Of a stretch of DNA of 64,000 bases, positions 44,272 to 51,669 are shown in pieces (position 1 is the first letter of the stretch; every line of letters begins with the position of its first letter). Where the stretch lies: positions 186,001-250,000 of the forward strand of contig NZ_CANNGT010000005.1 in NCBI RefSeq assembly GCF_947504225.1, read 5' to 3'. The notes under the pieces are model-generated. The model saw nothing but the letters and a program-made list of their open reading frames with translations. It made no database searches and was not told where the DNA came from. The position numbers and the translations under genes were made by a program. Source of the DNA: Brumimicrobium ulvae (GTDB lineage: Bacteria > Bacteroidota > Bacteroidia > Flavobacteriales_D > Crocinitomicaceae).

Positions 44272-45270
44272 CTAATTCACTATCTCATCAATTGCTTGTT
44301 CTAAAATTTCATCTTTGCTTAGGTCTGACCAATCGAATGCAACGTTGATGTCTGCAGGGACTCCATTTTCGGCGTAGTTGTTACCGTTAACATCCAACAA
44401 TTGGCTGATGCTAAAGCGGTAATTCCAACCATTGGGGAGTTGTCCTCCATTGGGAAGTCCTCCACCTCCTCCTGTGGCATCGCCCATTAAAGTAATGTTG
44501 GGAAATGCTTTTGTGGCCACTGCAAAAAACGTTGTAGCACTGTAGGAACCTTTGTCAATCAGGACAATAACAGGCTTGGTGTAGCGCACTCCTTCGTGTG
44601 GTGTGATGTAGAATTCTTCTTGTTCTCCAAATTCGTTGTGCCCAGGTCCATTCCGTGTGATGCTATACCCAACTAGAGTTTTTGATTCAATGAATCGTCC
44701 AAGAAGTAGAGGAACGTTGAAAATACTTCCACCTCCATTTTCGCGTAAATCTAAAATAATTCCTTTGGTGTCTTTATAGCGATTTAAAATGAGATCCATT
44801 TGTGCGTTTCCAATGGTTGACATAAAACTACTGTAACGGATATAACCAACTTCTTCGTTGCTTAAAAAGTCATGGGTCAATGCACCTGTTCTCCAAGGAT
44901 TAGGAATGTAATGGTCTTGAATTGTTCGGTGCCTATAATTTTTTGGACCTGTTGCCGCAACATTATATGAAGAAACGTTGAAGGGAGTAATTAAATTGGT
45001 GTGATCATCCTTAAGTTCATTGAGCATTGCAGCGAGTACCGTAAAGAGTTCTTCTTCGCTTGAGTTTTCATTGAGCATTGGGCGGTAGGTCGACCTGATT
45101 TGATTCCAATTGATGTTCTTCAGTTCGAAATAACTGTATTTTTGGTCCACTTCATTCCATAAATAATCAAAGTTTTCTAGCGGATCTACGGAGCCTAAAT
45201 CTTTTTTAAAAAGTATTTTTTCACACGAAAAAAGTAAGAATAGGGAAAGTAAGATGAATAAATATTTCAT
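44272..45270 (-). CDS. S41-family (C-terminal processing type) peptidase lipoprotein
   Basis: 332 residues. The signal ends at a lipobox Cys (FLLFSCEK), so the protein is lipid-anchored. A helical N-terminal domain (about 30-110) precedes the S41 core, with GIILDLRENGGGSI (about 168-181) and the catalytic Ser region VLIDKGSYSATTFFAV (about 218-233). No clear PDZ domain is seen. Such proteases trim envelope proteins. It lies 3 bp after the barrel-protein gene, so the two are co-expressed. The tracrRNA terminator sits 10 bp past its stop. Confidence 0.9.
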   Translation of the reverse strand: MKYLFILLSLFLLFSCEKILFKKDLGSVDPLENFDYLWNEVDQKYSYFELKNINWNQIRSTYRPMLNENSSEEELFTVLAAMLNELKDDHTNLITPFNVSSYNVAATGPKNYRHRTIQDHYIPNPWRTGALTHDFLSNEEVGYIRYSSFMSTIGNAQMDLILNRYKDTKGIILDLRENGGGSIFNVPLLLGRFIESKTLVGYSITRNGPGHNEFGEQEEFYITPHEGVRYTKPVIVLIDKGSYSATTFFAVATKAFPNITLMGDATGGGGGLPNGGQLPNGWNYRFSISQLLDVNGNNYAENGVPADINVAFDWSDLSKDEILEQAIDEIVN

Positions 45271-45273
45271 GAT

Positions 45274-46176
45274 TTATCTTTGTTTAGTATGAAAATGAAT
45301 GGTGTATTGAATGCGGTGACTGGCCATTTGAAAAGCTTCGTGTTTTCCCGGAGCATGGGCGGCTTCCCAAACATAGGATAAACTTCTGGCGTTTCCGTTA
45401 GGTAAATATTTAATGTATTCCAGTTGTGTTTTCAGTCTAAATCCATTCAAAGACCATTTGTAATTGGAGAATGCCCAAGCTACAGGACCTGTTTCCGTAC
45501 CATTGATTTCACTGTCGTAAGTGTAGGCATACCCAGGACGATAATTAAAATTGAGCACACCCACATTCATAAGAAATCTCAAGTCTCGTTTTACGGGTTT
45601 AAAGGTCGGTTTGAAAAGCCAAAGGTTAACTTGCTTTTCCTCTGTTCTTGAAATGTCACGCGTCCATTGTGCTGAAGACATTAAGTTGGTGAAATTCTCT
45701 AGACCCATAGCGTTATTTTGTAAGGCAGGATTTCCACGCACATTCTGGGTAATGATTATAGCGCCGCCAATTTTGGTGTTGTTTTTTGCATTGGAAAGGG
45801 CATCGATTTTCCAAAGTCTTTGATAAAACAACCTGAGATGAGCAAAACCAGACAGTCCACCAGGTTGAATGTAATTGCTTTGGGGAACCCTTGGTGAATG
45901 AGCACTAATACCTAATCCGATTTCGAAAATCCCCTCTTTTTTGTCAGCCCTTTTTAACCAAGCAGCATTTAGGTCAAGGCCCAATCCACTATAAAATAAT
46001 GGAGAGGTCGCAAAATCACGATAGGTAGAATGGGTTAAACCTACAGAAAGAAGAGTGTAGTGGTTGGTAGGGTAAGTTTTATTTAAGGGTAAAGTATCGA
46101 TTCGTTCTTGGCCAATAGTCGTAAGACCGATACTTATGACTAAAAAGAGTAATATAGATTTGATCATCTGATTCAT
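45274..46176 (-). CDS. Putative outer-membrane beta-barrel protein
   Basis: 300 residues. A signal peptide ends IGLTTIGQ. The mature part shows alternating hydrophobic strand patterns (LLSVGLTHSTY, FEIGLGISAHSP, AHLRLFYQRLW, KTQLEYIKYLP) typical of 8-12-stranded barrels, but no named family is recognised. It forms a two-gene operon with the S41 peptidase 3 bp downstream, so it could be a substrate or partner of that protease. Confidence 0.62.
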   Translation of the reverse strand: MNQMIKSILLFLVISIGLTTIGQERIDTLPLNKTYPTNHYTLLSVGLTHSTYRDFATSPLFYSGLGLDLNAAWLKRADKKEGIFEIGLGISAHSPRVPQSNYIQPGGLSGFAHLRLFYQRLWKIDALSNAKNNTKIGGAIIITQNVRGNPALQNNAMGLENFTNLMSSAQWTRDISRTEEKQVNLWLFKPTFKPVKRDLRFLMNVGVLNFNYRPGYAYTYDSEINGTETGPVAWAFSNYKWSLNGFRLKTQLEYIKYLPNGNARSLSYVWEAAHAPGKHEAFQMASHRIQYTIHFHTKQR

Positions 46177-46201
46177 TTTTATTGATTCTAAATCCTGCTG
46201 A

Positions 46202-46945
46202 CTAATTTAAAACAAAATTGATTGGTATAGAGAATTCAACATTAACTCTTTTTCCATTTAATTGGGCAGGATACCAATTGTTAGGAATGAGTTTTACGAC
46301 TCTAATTGCTTCTTCATCACAACCAAAGCCAATTTTTTCCGAAACCCTATGATTTCTTGCCACACCATTGCTGTCAATAATGAATATTACGTTCACTGTT
46401 CCCTGAATTCCATTTTCCATAGCTTCGACAGGATAATGAATATTTTTGGCTATTTGATTTTTCATTTTACTTGCTCCACCAATATATAAAGGTGGGTTGT
46501 CAAGACTAGATTCTAAAGTATCAAGTCCATTAATGATTTTATATTTTCTATCAAGGTCTTCTTTTTCTGTTTTAAAATAAACAACCGTGTTTTCTGAAAA
46601 ATCATAATTTTGTTCAAGCCTACCTTTGTGGTCATAAAATGACCATATTCCAACTTGCATATTTTCAAGGTATTTACCACTAGAAATTATTCCTTTTCCA
46701 TTGTGTTTGTAGTAAGTCCATAAACTGTCCTTTAGACCTTGTTTGAACTGTCCTTCGACAATTAAAAATTTATTGTCAACGATTTTTTGATAAGGGCCAT
46801 GTTGAATACTTTGATCAGACTTGAGTACATAATATACTTCTTTTGAGTTGGTACTCTTATCTTTAACTGTAATTCTAGTTGTTTCTTGACTGTGTACATG
46901 GAATTGAAATACTACAGCGAGTAATGTGATTAAGAAGAACTTCAT
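46202..46945 (-). CDS. MORN-repeat protein with TonB C-terminal domain
   Basis: 247 residues. The signal peptide ends HVHSQ. The middle (about 45-130) has toxin/MORN-like variant repeats with the pattern (G)xYxxGxxxG-W-YYxxxG (GQFKQGLKDSLWTYYKHNGK, GKYLENMQVGIWSFYDHKGR). The end (about 160-247) is a TonB C-terminal domain: HYPVEAMENGIQGTVNVIFI and VNVEFSIPINF. TonB ends bind receptor TonB boxes to pass energy, but this protein lacks a membrane anchor, so an energy role is doubtful. It is next to the cytochrome gene by 2 bp. Confidence 0.82.
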   Translation of the reverse strand: MKFFLITLLAVVFQFHVHSQETTRITVKDKSTNSKEVYYVLKSDQSIQHGPYQKIVDNKFLIVEGQFKQGLKDSLWTYYKHNGKGIISSGKYLENMQVGIWSFYDHKGRLEQNYDFSENTVVYFKTEKEDLDRKYKIINGLDTLESSLDNPPLYIGGASKMKNQIAKNIHYPVEAMENGIQGTVNVIFIIDSNGVARNHRVSEKIGFGCDEEAIRVVKLIPNNWYPAQLNGKRVNVEFSIPINFVLN

Positions 46946-46947
46946 AA

Positions 46948-47874
46948 TTATTGTTTTTTACCTTGGGGGGCTTTAGCATTTGGGTATTCATTTCCTCTTT
47001 CGCTTATCAAATATGCTATTACCTGTCCTATTTGTTCAGGACTAAATACTTGTTTAAAAGCAGGCATACCTTTATCGGTGCCGTTGATTGTTACCTCTAA
47101 TAGGTCGCTGATTTCATTGCCATGAAAGGTATGTTCATCCAATAAGTTGGGCCCAATTTCTCCTTGTCCATTTGTTCCGTGACAAACAGAACACTGGTTC
47201 TGAAATAATTCTTTCCCTCGAGAAATATTCTTCTTGTCTTGTGCTATTTCTAGTATTTTCGTTTCAGCATTTAGATACAGTTCATTTATTTCGTCAGCCA
47301 ACTTTTGAAGTCTTTCATTTTCAATAGTGTTTAGTTTAATTTGCTCCGTGCTTGGTGGAATAAATTGAAGAAAAGCGACCAAGGCTGTTAATTCAGATTT
47401 CTTATGTTCAAAAATACCGTCGTTATTGATCTCATTTTGAATTTGATCTGCTTGTTTGTTTAGCTTGTCCCAAGCTGTATCAAGATTATAGGGATGACTT
47501 GAAGAATTGTTACTTATTCTTTTTAAAGTTTCTTTGTTTAAATTATTGTACTCTAGTTTGGCGAACGAAGGCATCGTCGAACCCGGAAGAAAAGACTTTG
47601 GCGAAATCATAAGTCCTGCAATAAAGGAAGCTGATCTGGTACCCCTGTAGCCGTCTAAACTAATGCGTTTTTCACTTTCGTTTTTCACATTTAAAGTATG
47701 GCACTCTATACAGTTCTCTCTTCTGAAGATTTCTTCACCATATTTAACTAATAATGTTCTTTCAGGGGCTTGAGCATAAACAGAAATTTCCTTTTTATCA
47801 AAGTTGAAATTCAGCGAAACGATAATTGCCCCGACAAAAAACAGAGCAAGACTAAATGTGAAATTTGGCTTCAT
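46948..47874 (-). CDS. Dihaem cytochrome c
   Basis: 308 residues. An N-terminal hydrophobic helix (about 7-23) anchors or exports it. Haem sites are CIECH near residue 55 and CSVCH near residue 230, with axial Met candidates in STMPSFAKLEY and KGMPAFKQVF. The first domain includes GYRGTRS, as in cbb3-oxidase subunit III-type cytochromes; the second matches the class I cytochrome c fold (NGQGEIGPNLLD). It likely carries electrons in the periplasm. No oxidase subunit is near. Confidence 0.9.
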   Translation of the reverse strand: MKPNFTFSLALFFVGAIIVSLNFNFDKKEISVYAQAPERTLLVKYGEEIFRRENCIECHTLNVKNESEKRISLDGYRGTRSASFIAGLMISPKSFLPGSTMPSFAKLEYNNLNKETLKRISNNSSSHPYNLDTAWDKLNKQADQIQNEINNDGIFEHKKSELTALVAFLQFIPPSTEQIKLNTIENERLQKLADEINELYLNAETKILEIAQDKKNISRGKELFQNQCSVCHGTNGQGEIGPNLLDEHTFHGNEISDLLEVTINGTDKGMPAFKQVFSPEQIGQVIAYLISERGNEYPNAKAPQGKKQ

Positions 47875-48085
47875 GTACTAAGGAATGTTTTGGATAAAGC
47901 TAATTCTTTTGATTGTAACCAACAAAGAAATTAATTTCCTAGCTTTTCAGATAAGTTCAATTATGTTTCAGAATCCAGTTGTGAAAAGACCTCGAGTACC
48001 TTAAAAAAAGCAATTTATTATTCGAAACTGAGGAAAATCTATCTTTTGCGTTGTGAATAGCGGAAGTGAATATGGAAAAGACTCC

Positions 48086-48316
48086 CTACTTCGAACGCAC
48101 CATAATGTTTAATGCGTCTGACAATCTTAAGCTTACTGCGAAGTCATTTAACCGAATGGCAATTGAATCTCCAAAAGGAGAAATAGAACGGATCTTGAAT
48201 GGAGTTCCTGGTGTTAAGCCCATTTCAATAAGTCGCTGAGAGACTTTACTGTATTTAACCTCAGTAATAATTCCGCTTGCTCCTTTTTTTAATTTGGTAA
48301 TACTCGTGCTTTCCAT
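48086..48316 (-). CDS. feoA: FeoA-family protein
   Basis: 76 residues, the size of stand-alone FeoA. It has the small SH3-like beta barrel: KKGASGIITEV, RLIEMGLTPGTPFKI and DSIAIRLNDFAVSLRLSDA. FeoA modulates ferrous-iron uptake by FeoB at the inner membrane. FeoB is not adjacent here, so either it is elsewhere or this is a metal-regulated homologue. The 210 bp upstream (47875-48085) show no gene. Confidence 0.88.
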   Translation of the reverse strand: MESTSITKLKKGASGIITEVKYSKVSQRLIEMGLTPGTPFKIRSISPFGDSIAIRLNDFAVSLRLSDALNIMVRSK

Positions 48317-48416
48317 ACCACAAAAATAGGGTAGGAGTGGAGATTTAGCAATACCATGATTAAGGTATTTTGAATGAGTCTAAATAAGGAGGCATAAGTC
48401 AGACCGCTATATGGTT

Positions 48417-48776
48417 TTATATTAAAGCATTAAAAATCTCTCCGTTTTTTACTCCAAAACTTGCTTTGCTCACCTCCGCGCCACCTCCAGCGTTGTTGAT
48501 AAGAATTTGAATTCCGCCTAGTTCTTCAACCGTTTTGTCGATGAGGTTTACCAAATCTTCGTCCTTTAGAACATTACATTCAATGGCAATGGCTTTTACG
48601 CCTAACTCTTCAATTTCTTTCGCTGTTTTTTTTGCATCTTCCAAATTGAAATCTCCAATAGAAATATTTGCACCATGCTTGGCTAAGATTAACGCAGTTG
48701 CTTTTCCAATACCGTTTGCGCCTCCCGTAACAATGGCTGTTTTCCCTTTTAGGTTGAATAATTCTGATGTGTTCAT
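48417..48776 (-). pseudogene. Truncated short-chain dehydrogenase/reductase
   Basis: The start at 48776 (MNTSELFNLKGKTAIVTGG) fits the family. Rossmann elements are intact: TGGANGIGKATA, IGDFNLE, CNVLKDEDL and the LINNAGGG strand. The frame then stops after about 119 residues, whereas SDRs run to about 250. The catalytic YxxxK segment and C-terminal half are missing, with no trace in the next bases. It is a 3'-truncated pseudogene or a very recent deletion. Confidence 0.75.
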
Positions 48777-48896
48777 TTTAATCATTGTTTTACTGTGACT
48801 TGTAAGGTAAATATTAATGAAAGAATATCCGGATTTAATTGGATAAATATTCATAAAATAAATTCTTTTATGCTCTTTTTGATTTATCTTTACCTT

Positions 48897-49265
48897 GTGA
48901 AAACGATATTTAAAAATATATTTTTAACGCTCTGTTTTGCTGTTTACTGTTTTTCAGTATTCAGTAACATCAACATTCCATCGTTTGAACAAAAAACTAC
49001 CCACCATAATCAAGAGGAACGCGCTCATTTTACAGCCTTATCAAAAATTCTTTTTCCTCAATCGATCAGTACCGAAGGTCATAATGTTTCAGTAGTTCAT
49101 GCTGCTCCTGTATTTGATTTAACGAATGACAAAGCACAATTTACTGTACAAATATTGTCAGAACTGCTTATTCAACGGGCAGTCAACTACTTCAAAGAAA
49201 CGGAGTCTTTACGGTTAAAGTTTCGGTCGGTCGACATCATTTTTCCTTTCCATAATTTCTGGTAG
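48897..49265 (+). CDS. Small secreted hypothetical protein
   Basis: Starting at GTG 48897 gives a signal-like N-terminus (VKTIFKNIFLTLCFAVYCFSV), reaching FW at the end after about 122 residues; an ATG at 48870 or the frame start at 48795 are less likely. The end (RSVDIIFPFHNFW) is distinctive and resembles the tails of small uncharacterised Bacteroidota proteins. No domain is recognised. A weak TATCTTTA -7-like element lies just upstream. Confidence 0.55.
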   Translation: MKTIFKNIFLTLCFAVYCFSVFSNINIPSFEQKTTHHNQEERAHFTALSKILFPQSISTEGHNVSVVHAAPVFDLTNDKAQFTVQILSELLIQRAVNYFKETESLRLKFRSVDIIFPFHNFW

Positions 49266-49390
49266 AACTTAATTCCGTAACAGCGAGTTAGGAGCGTTTT
49301 ATTAGGCTCTCATTATGTACGCTAGAACAGTTTAGCGTTGAATGAATATGAAATATCGCCAATAATGATTGGCTTAAAAAAATTATAGAA

Positions 49391-49873
49391 ATGGAAATCG
49401 GAAATGTTTTAATCGGAGTAATCTCCGTTGTTGCAGTTATTTTACCTTTTGTTATTATGTACCGAAAAAGCAAAAGTACAGAAAGAGGTTTAGTCAAGAA
49501 TTTAAAAGAGTATGCCAACAAAAATAACTTTCAATTGGATAAAGTTGAGTCTGTTGCTCATTTGGCGTTAGGTCTAGATCAAAAGAATAGAATCGCTTAC
49601 TTTTCTGAAGTAGAAGAAGGTGTTTTTGACACTTGGCACTTAAATTTATCAGACTTCAATATTTGCAAGGTCAATAGAGAAGTTCGTGAGGTAGATTACC
49701 ATGGTGAAAAAGACAGGGTAACCCATAGTTTGAAAATTGAGTTTTATCCAAAAAATAAAAAGGATCAATTGGCTTCTTTCTTGCTTTTTGATGAAGATAA
49801 AGACCGTATGTTAAGTGGAGAAATCCAGTTGGCCAACGAGTGGGTAGGGCATTTTAACGCCTTGCTGAATTAA
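49391..49873 (+). CDS. Small membrane-anchored hypothetical protein
   Basis: 160 residues. A single membrane helix (about 5-23) is followed by a basic segment and a soluble domain with mixed alpha/beta pattern (GLDQKNRIAYFSEVEEG, DTWHLNLSDFNICKV, LKIEFYPKN). No known family is recognised. The start has a reasonable AT-rich leader. A hairpin terminator follows. Confidence 0.7.
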   Translation: MEIGNVLIGVISVVAVILPFVIMYRKSKSTERGLVKNLKEYANKNNFQLDKVESVAHLALGLDQKNRIAYFSEVEEGVFDTWHLNLSDFNICKVNREVREVDYHGEKDRVTHSLKIEFYPKNKKDQLASFLLFDEDKDRMLSGEIQLANEWVGHFNALLN

Positions 49874-49893
49874 ATTCACAAGAGTTTTTAGAG

Positions 49894-49925
49894 TCCCCTT
49901 GAGCAATCTTGGGGATTTTTTGTTT
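49894..49925 (+). terminator. Terminator after the membrane-anchored hypothetical gene
   Basis: TCCCC and GGGGA arms, extended by partial pairing of the inner TTG/CTT, followed by a T-run. It starts 21 bp after the stop codon. Confidence 0.75.
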
Positions 49926-50039
49926 TGAGATGAATAAAATACGTTTGTACTTCAGTGGTTTACCGCTGAATAAAGAAATAGAATGAGCTAAAAGCCAACC
50001 ATGACAGGGATTCTTGCGTTATATTAGAAACCAATCATT

Positions 50040-50396
50040 ATGGAAGCAAAAAACATCAGATCATTAAATTCGGCTGTTTATGTGATGCGCCATTTTGTAG
50101 AATTGAGCGCTAAACTATTACCGATTTACGAAAGGATTACACGCAACGAACCGCATAGCGTTCACTCTGAAGAGGATAAAAAGCGCATTGAAGTGATTTA
50201 TCAAACCTACGATATCAATCCCAAAACAGGGGAGTTTCTACTGGGCTCAAACATTGTGGCCTTGATTAAAAAAGCATATTTGGAATTAAAGAATCGCTCT
50301 CATCAAAACGAAAAGGAAGCCCAAGAACAGCTTGAGGCATTTCAGGAAGAGTACGCAAAACTCAAACAAGATTGGTATATGACGTTGATGAACTGA
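50040..50396 (+). CDS. Small cytoplasmic hypothetical protein
   Basis: 118 residues with no signal or membrane helix. It looks mostly helical (RSLNSAVYVMRHFVELSAKL near the start and a Glu/Gln-rich helix KNRSHQNEKEAQEQLEAFQE near the end). No family is recognised. It is directly followed by the repeat region around the four-helix-bundle gene. Confidence 0.65.
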   Translation: MEAKNIRSLNSAVYVMRHFVELSAKLLPIYERITRNEPHSVHSEEDKKRIEVIYQTYDINPKTGEFLLGSNIVALIKKAYLELKNRSHQNEKEAQEQLEAFQEEYAKLKQDWYMTLMN

Positions 50397-50405
50397 AAAT
50401 AATGA

Positions 50406-50995
50406 TGAATTATGAACGATGAATTATGAATATTGTACAATTCATCATTCGCAACAAACCAAGGTTCTCTGTAATTATCGTTATATCAAAGCTTCTGCTT
50501 AATTGTTAAAATAGAGCTTTTAATCATTTTTAATAACTCCACAGCATTTTGATTTACACTTTCAAATTGATTTTGATTTATGTATTCAGTTTCTTTTAAT
50601 AACTCAAACCAATAACTTGTTTCATCGCATTCTTTTTGAGCAATCGCTAATTTATGGATAAAGTCCTTTTTGCTTTCTGCATTTTGAGCCTCTCTTATCA
50701 AAGCTCCTACGGCCGTTCCACTTCGTAAAAGCTGTTTACTCAAAACGTACTCTCGTTTATCAGTAGATAAATACTTGTATAGTTTGACGATTCTAATTGC
50801 AAATAATAAAGATTTTGAAAGCAAAACATTTTCATTGGATTTTTTCATGATACGATGATTTTAAGATGGTTATTCCAATTAAGATAAGAATATTATTTGG
50901 TAATTATGAATGAAATGCGATGAATTTTAAATGGTAAAAACATTCATCTCTGACAAATAAGCCCATTCATCGTTCATAATTCATAACTCATCATT
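50406..50995. repeat. Inverted AT-rich repeats flanking the first four-helix-bundle gene
   Basis: Left of the gene, TGATGAATTATGAACGATGAA occurs (trimmed here: TGATGAATTATGAACGATG). Right of it, the opposite strand reads TGATGAGTTATGAATTATG then AACGATGAA. The arms are thus inverted copies of the same words (ATGAATTATGAA, ACGATGAA). Further weak copies lie between. Confidence 0.7.
50486..50848 (-). CDS. Four-helix-bundle protein (23S rRNA intervening-sequence protein family)
   Basis: 120 residues, almost all helix. Family motifs: SLLFAIRIVKLYKYLSTDKR (about 13-32), SKQLLRSGTAVGALIREAQNA (split: SKQLLRSGTAVGALI, REAQNA; about 41-61), DFIHKLAIAQKECDETSYWF (about 67-86). These small proteins occur as stand-alone genes and inside intervening sequences of 23S rRNA; a nucleic-acid-binding role is suspected but not shown. 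It sits between inverted AT-rich repeats. Confidence 0.92.
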   Translation of the reverse strand: MKKSNENVLLSKSLLFAIRIVKLYKYLSTDKREYVLSKQLLRSGTAVGALIREAQNAESKKDFIHKLAIAQKECDETSYWFELLKETEYINQNQFESVNQNAVELLKMIKSSILTIKQKL

Positions 50996-51038
50996 AAGGT
51001 CGTTTCTAATTATTTAAAAGGTTTTCATTACTTTTGAA

Positions 51039-51665
51039 GTGATGGAAGAAATTATTGAATCTAAACGTACATCATGGCCAGTGATGGAGTCTTTTTACAC
51101 CATTCAAGGGGAAGGACATTATTCTGGAAGAGCTGCTTATTTTATTCGAACAGGAGGGTGCGATGTTGGTTGTGTGTGGTGCGATGTAAAAGAAAGTTGG
51201 GAGGCAGGAGATCATCCCGATACTTCTTTAGAAACTTTACTTAAAGGCGTAAATGATACAGCCACTGATTTTGTAGTGATCACAGGAGGTGAACCTGCAA
51301 TGTATCCAATAGAAACTCTTGTTTCTGCACTACAAGAAAAAGGAATAGAAGTTGCCATTGAGACTTCAGGCTGTTATCCTTTAGATGCCAAAGTAGATTG
51401 GTATTGTTTCTCCCCAAAGAAATTTAAAGCTCCTGTGGAAGAAGCCTATGAGAAAGCGAATGAACTCAAAATAGTGATCTTCAACAAGCATGATTTTAAG
51501 TGGGCTGAAGAACATGCGGCCAAAGCTAACGCTGATTGTTTGTTGTATTTACAGCCTGAGTGGTCGAAAGAGGCACAAATGTTGCCTTTAATCATTGATT
51601 ATGTAAAAGAAAATCCGAAATGGAAAATTTCTTTACAGACCCATAAATACATGAATATACCCTAG
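51039..51665 (+). CDS. queE: 7-carboxy-7-deazaguanine synthase
   Basis: 208 residues (an ATG at 51042 is an equal start). A radical-SAM enzyme that makes 7-carboxy-7-deazaguanine for queuosine. The substrate-loop start MESFYTIQGEGHYSGRAAYF, the iron-sulfur motif CDVGCVWCD (CX3CX2C), and the SAM-binding VVITGGEPAMYP are present. It lies 5 bp before the OmpA lipoprotein gene, probably by chance of a shared transcript. Other queuosine genes are not nearby. Confidence 0.95.
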   Translation: MMEEIIESKRTSWPVMESFYTIQGEGHYSGRAAYFIRTGGCDVGCVWCDVKESWEAGDHPDTSLETLLKGVNDTATDFVVITGGEPAMYPIETLVSALQEKGIEVAIETSGCYPLDAKVDWYCFSPKKFKAPVEEAYEKANELKIVIFNKHDFKWAEEHAAKANADCLLYLQPEWSKEAQMLPLIIDYVKENPKWKISLQTHKYMNIP

Positions 51666-51669
51666 AACT

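Noticed and set aside
48795-48896. Longer N-terminus for the small secreted protein
   Set aside because: It overlaps the opposite-strand SDR start and delays the signal peptide; the GTG at 48897 fits better.
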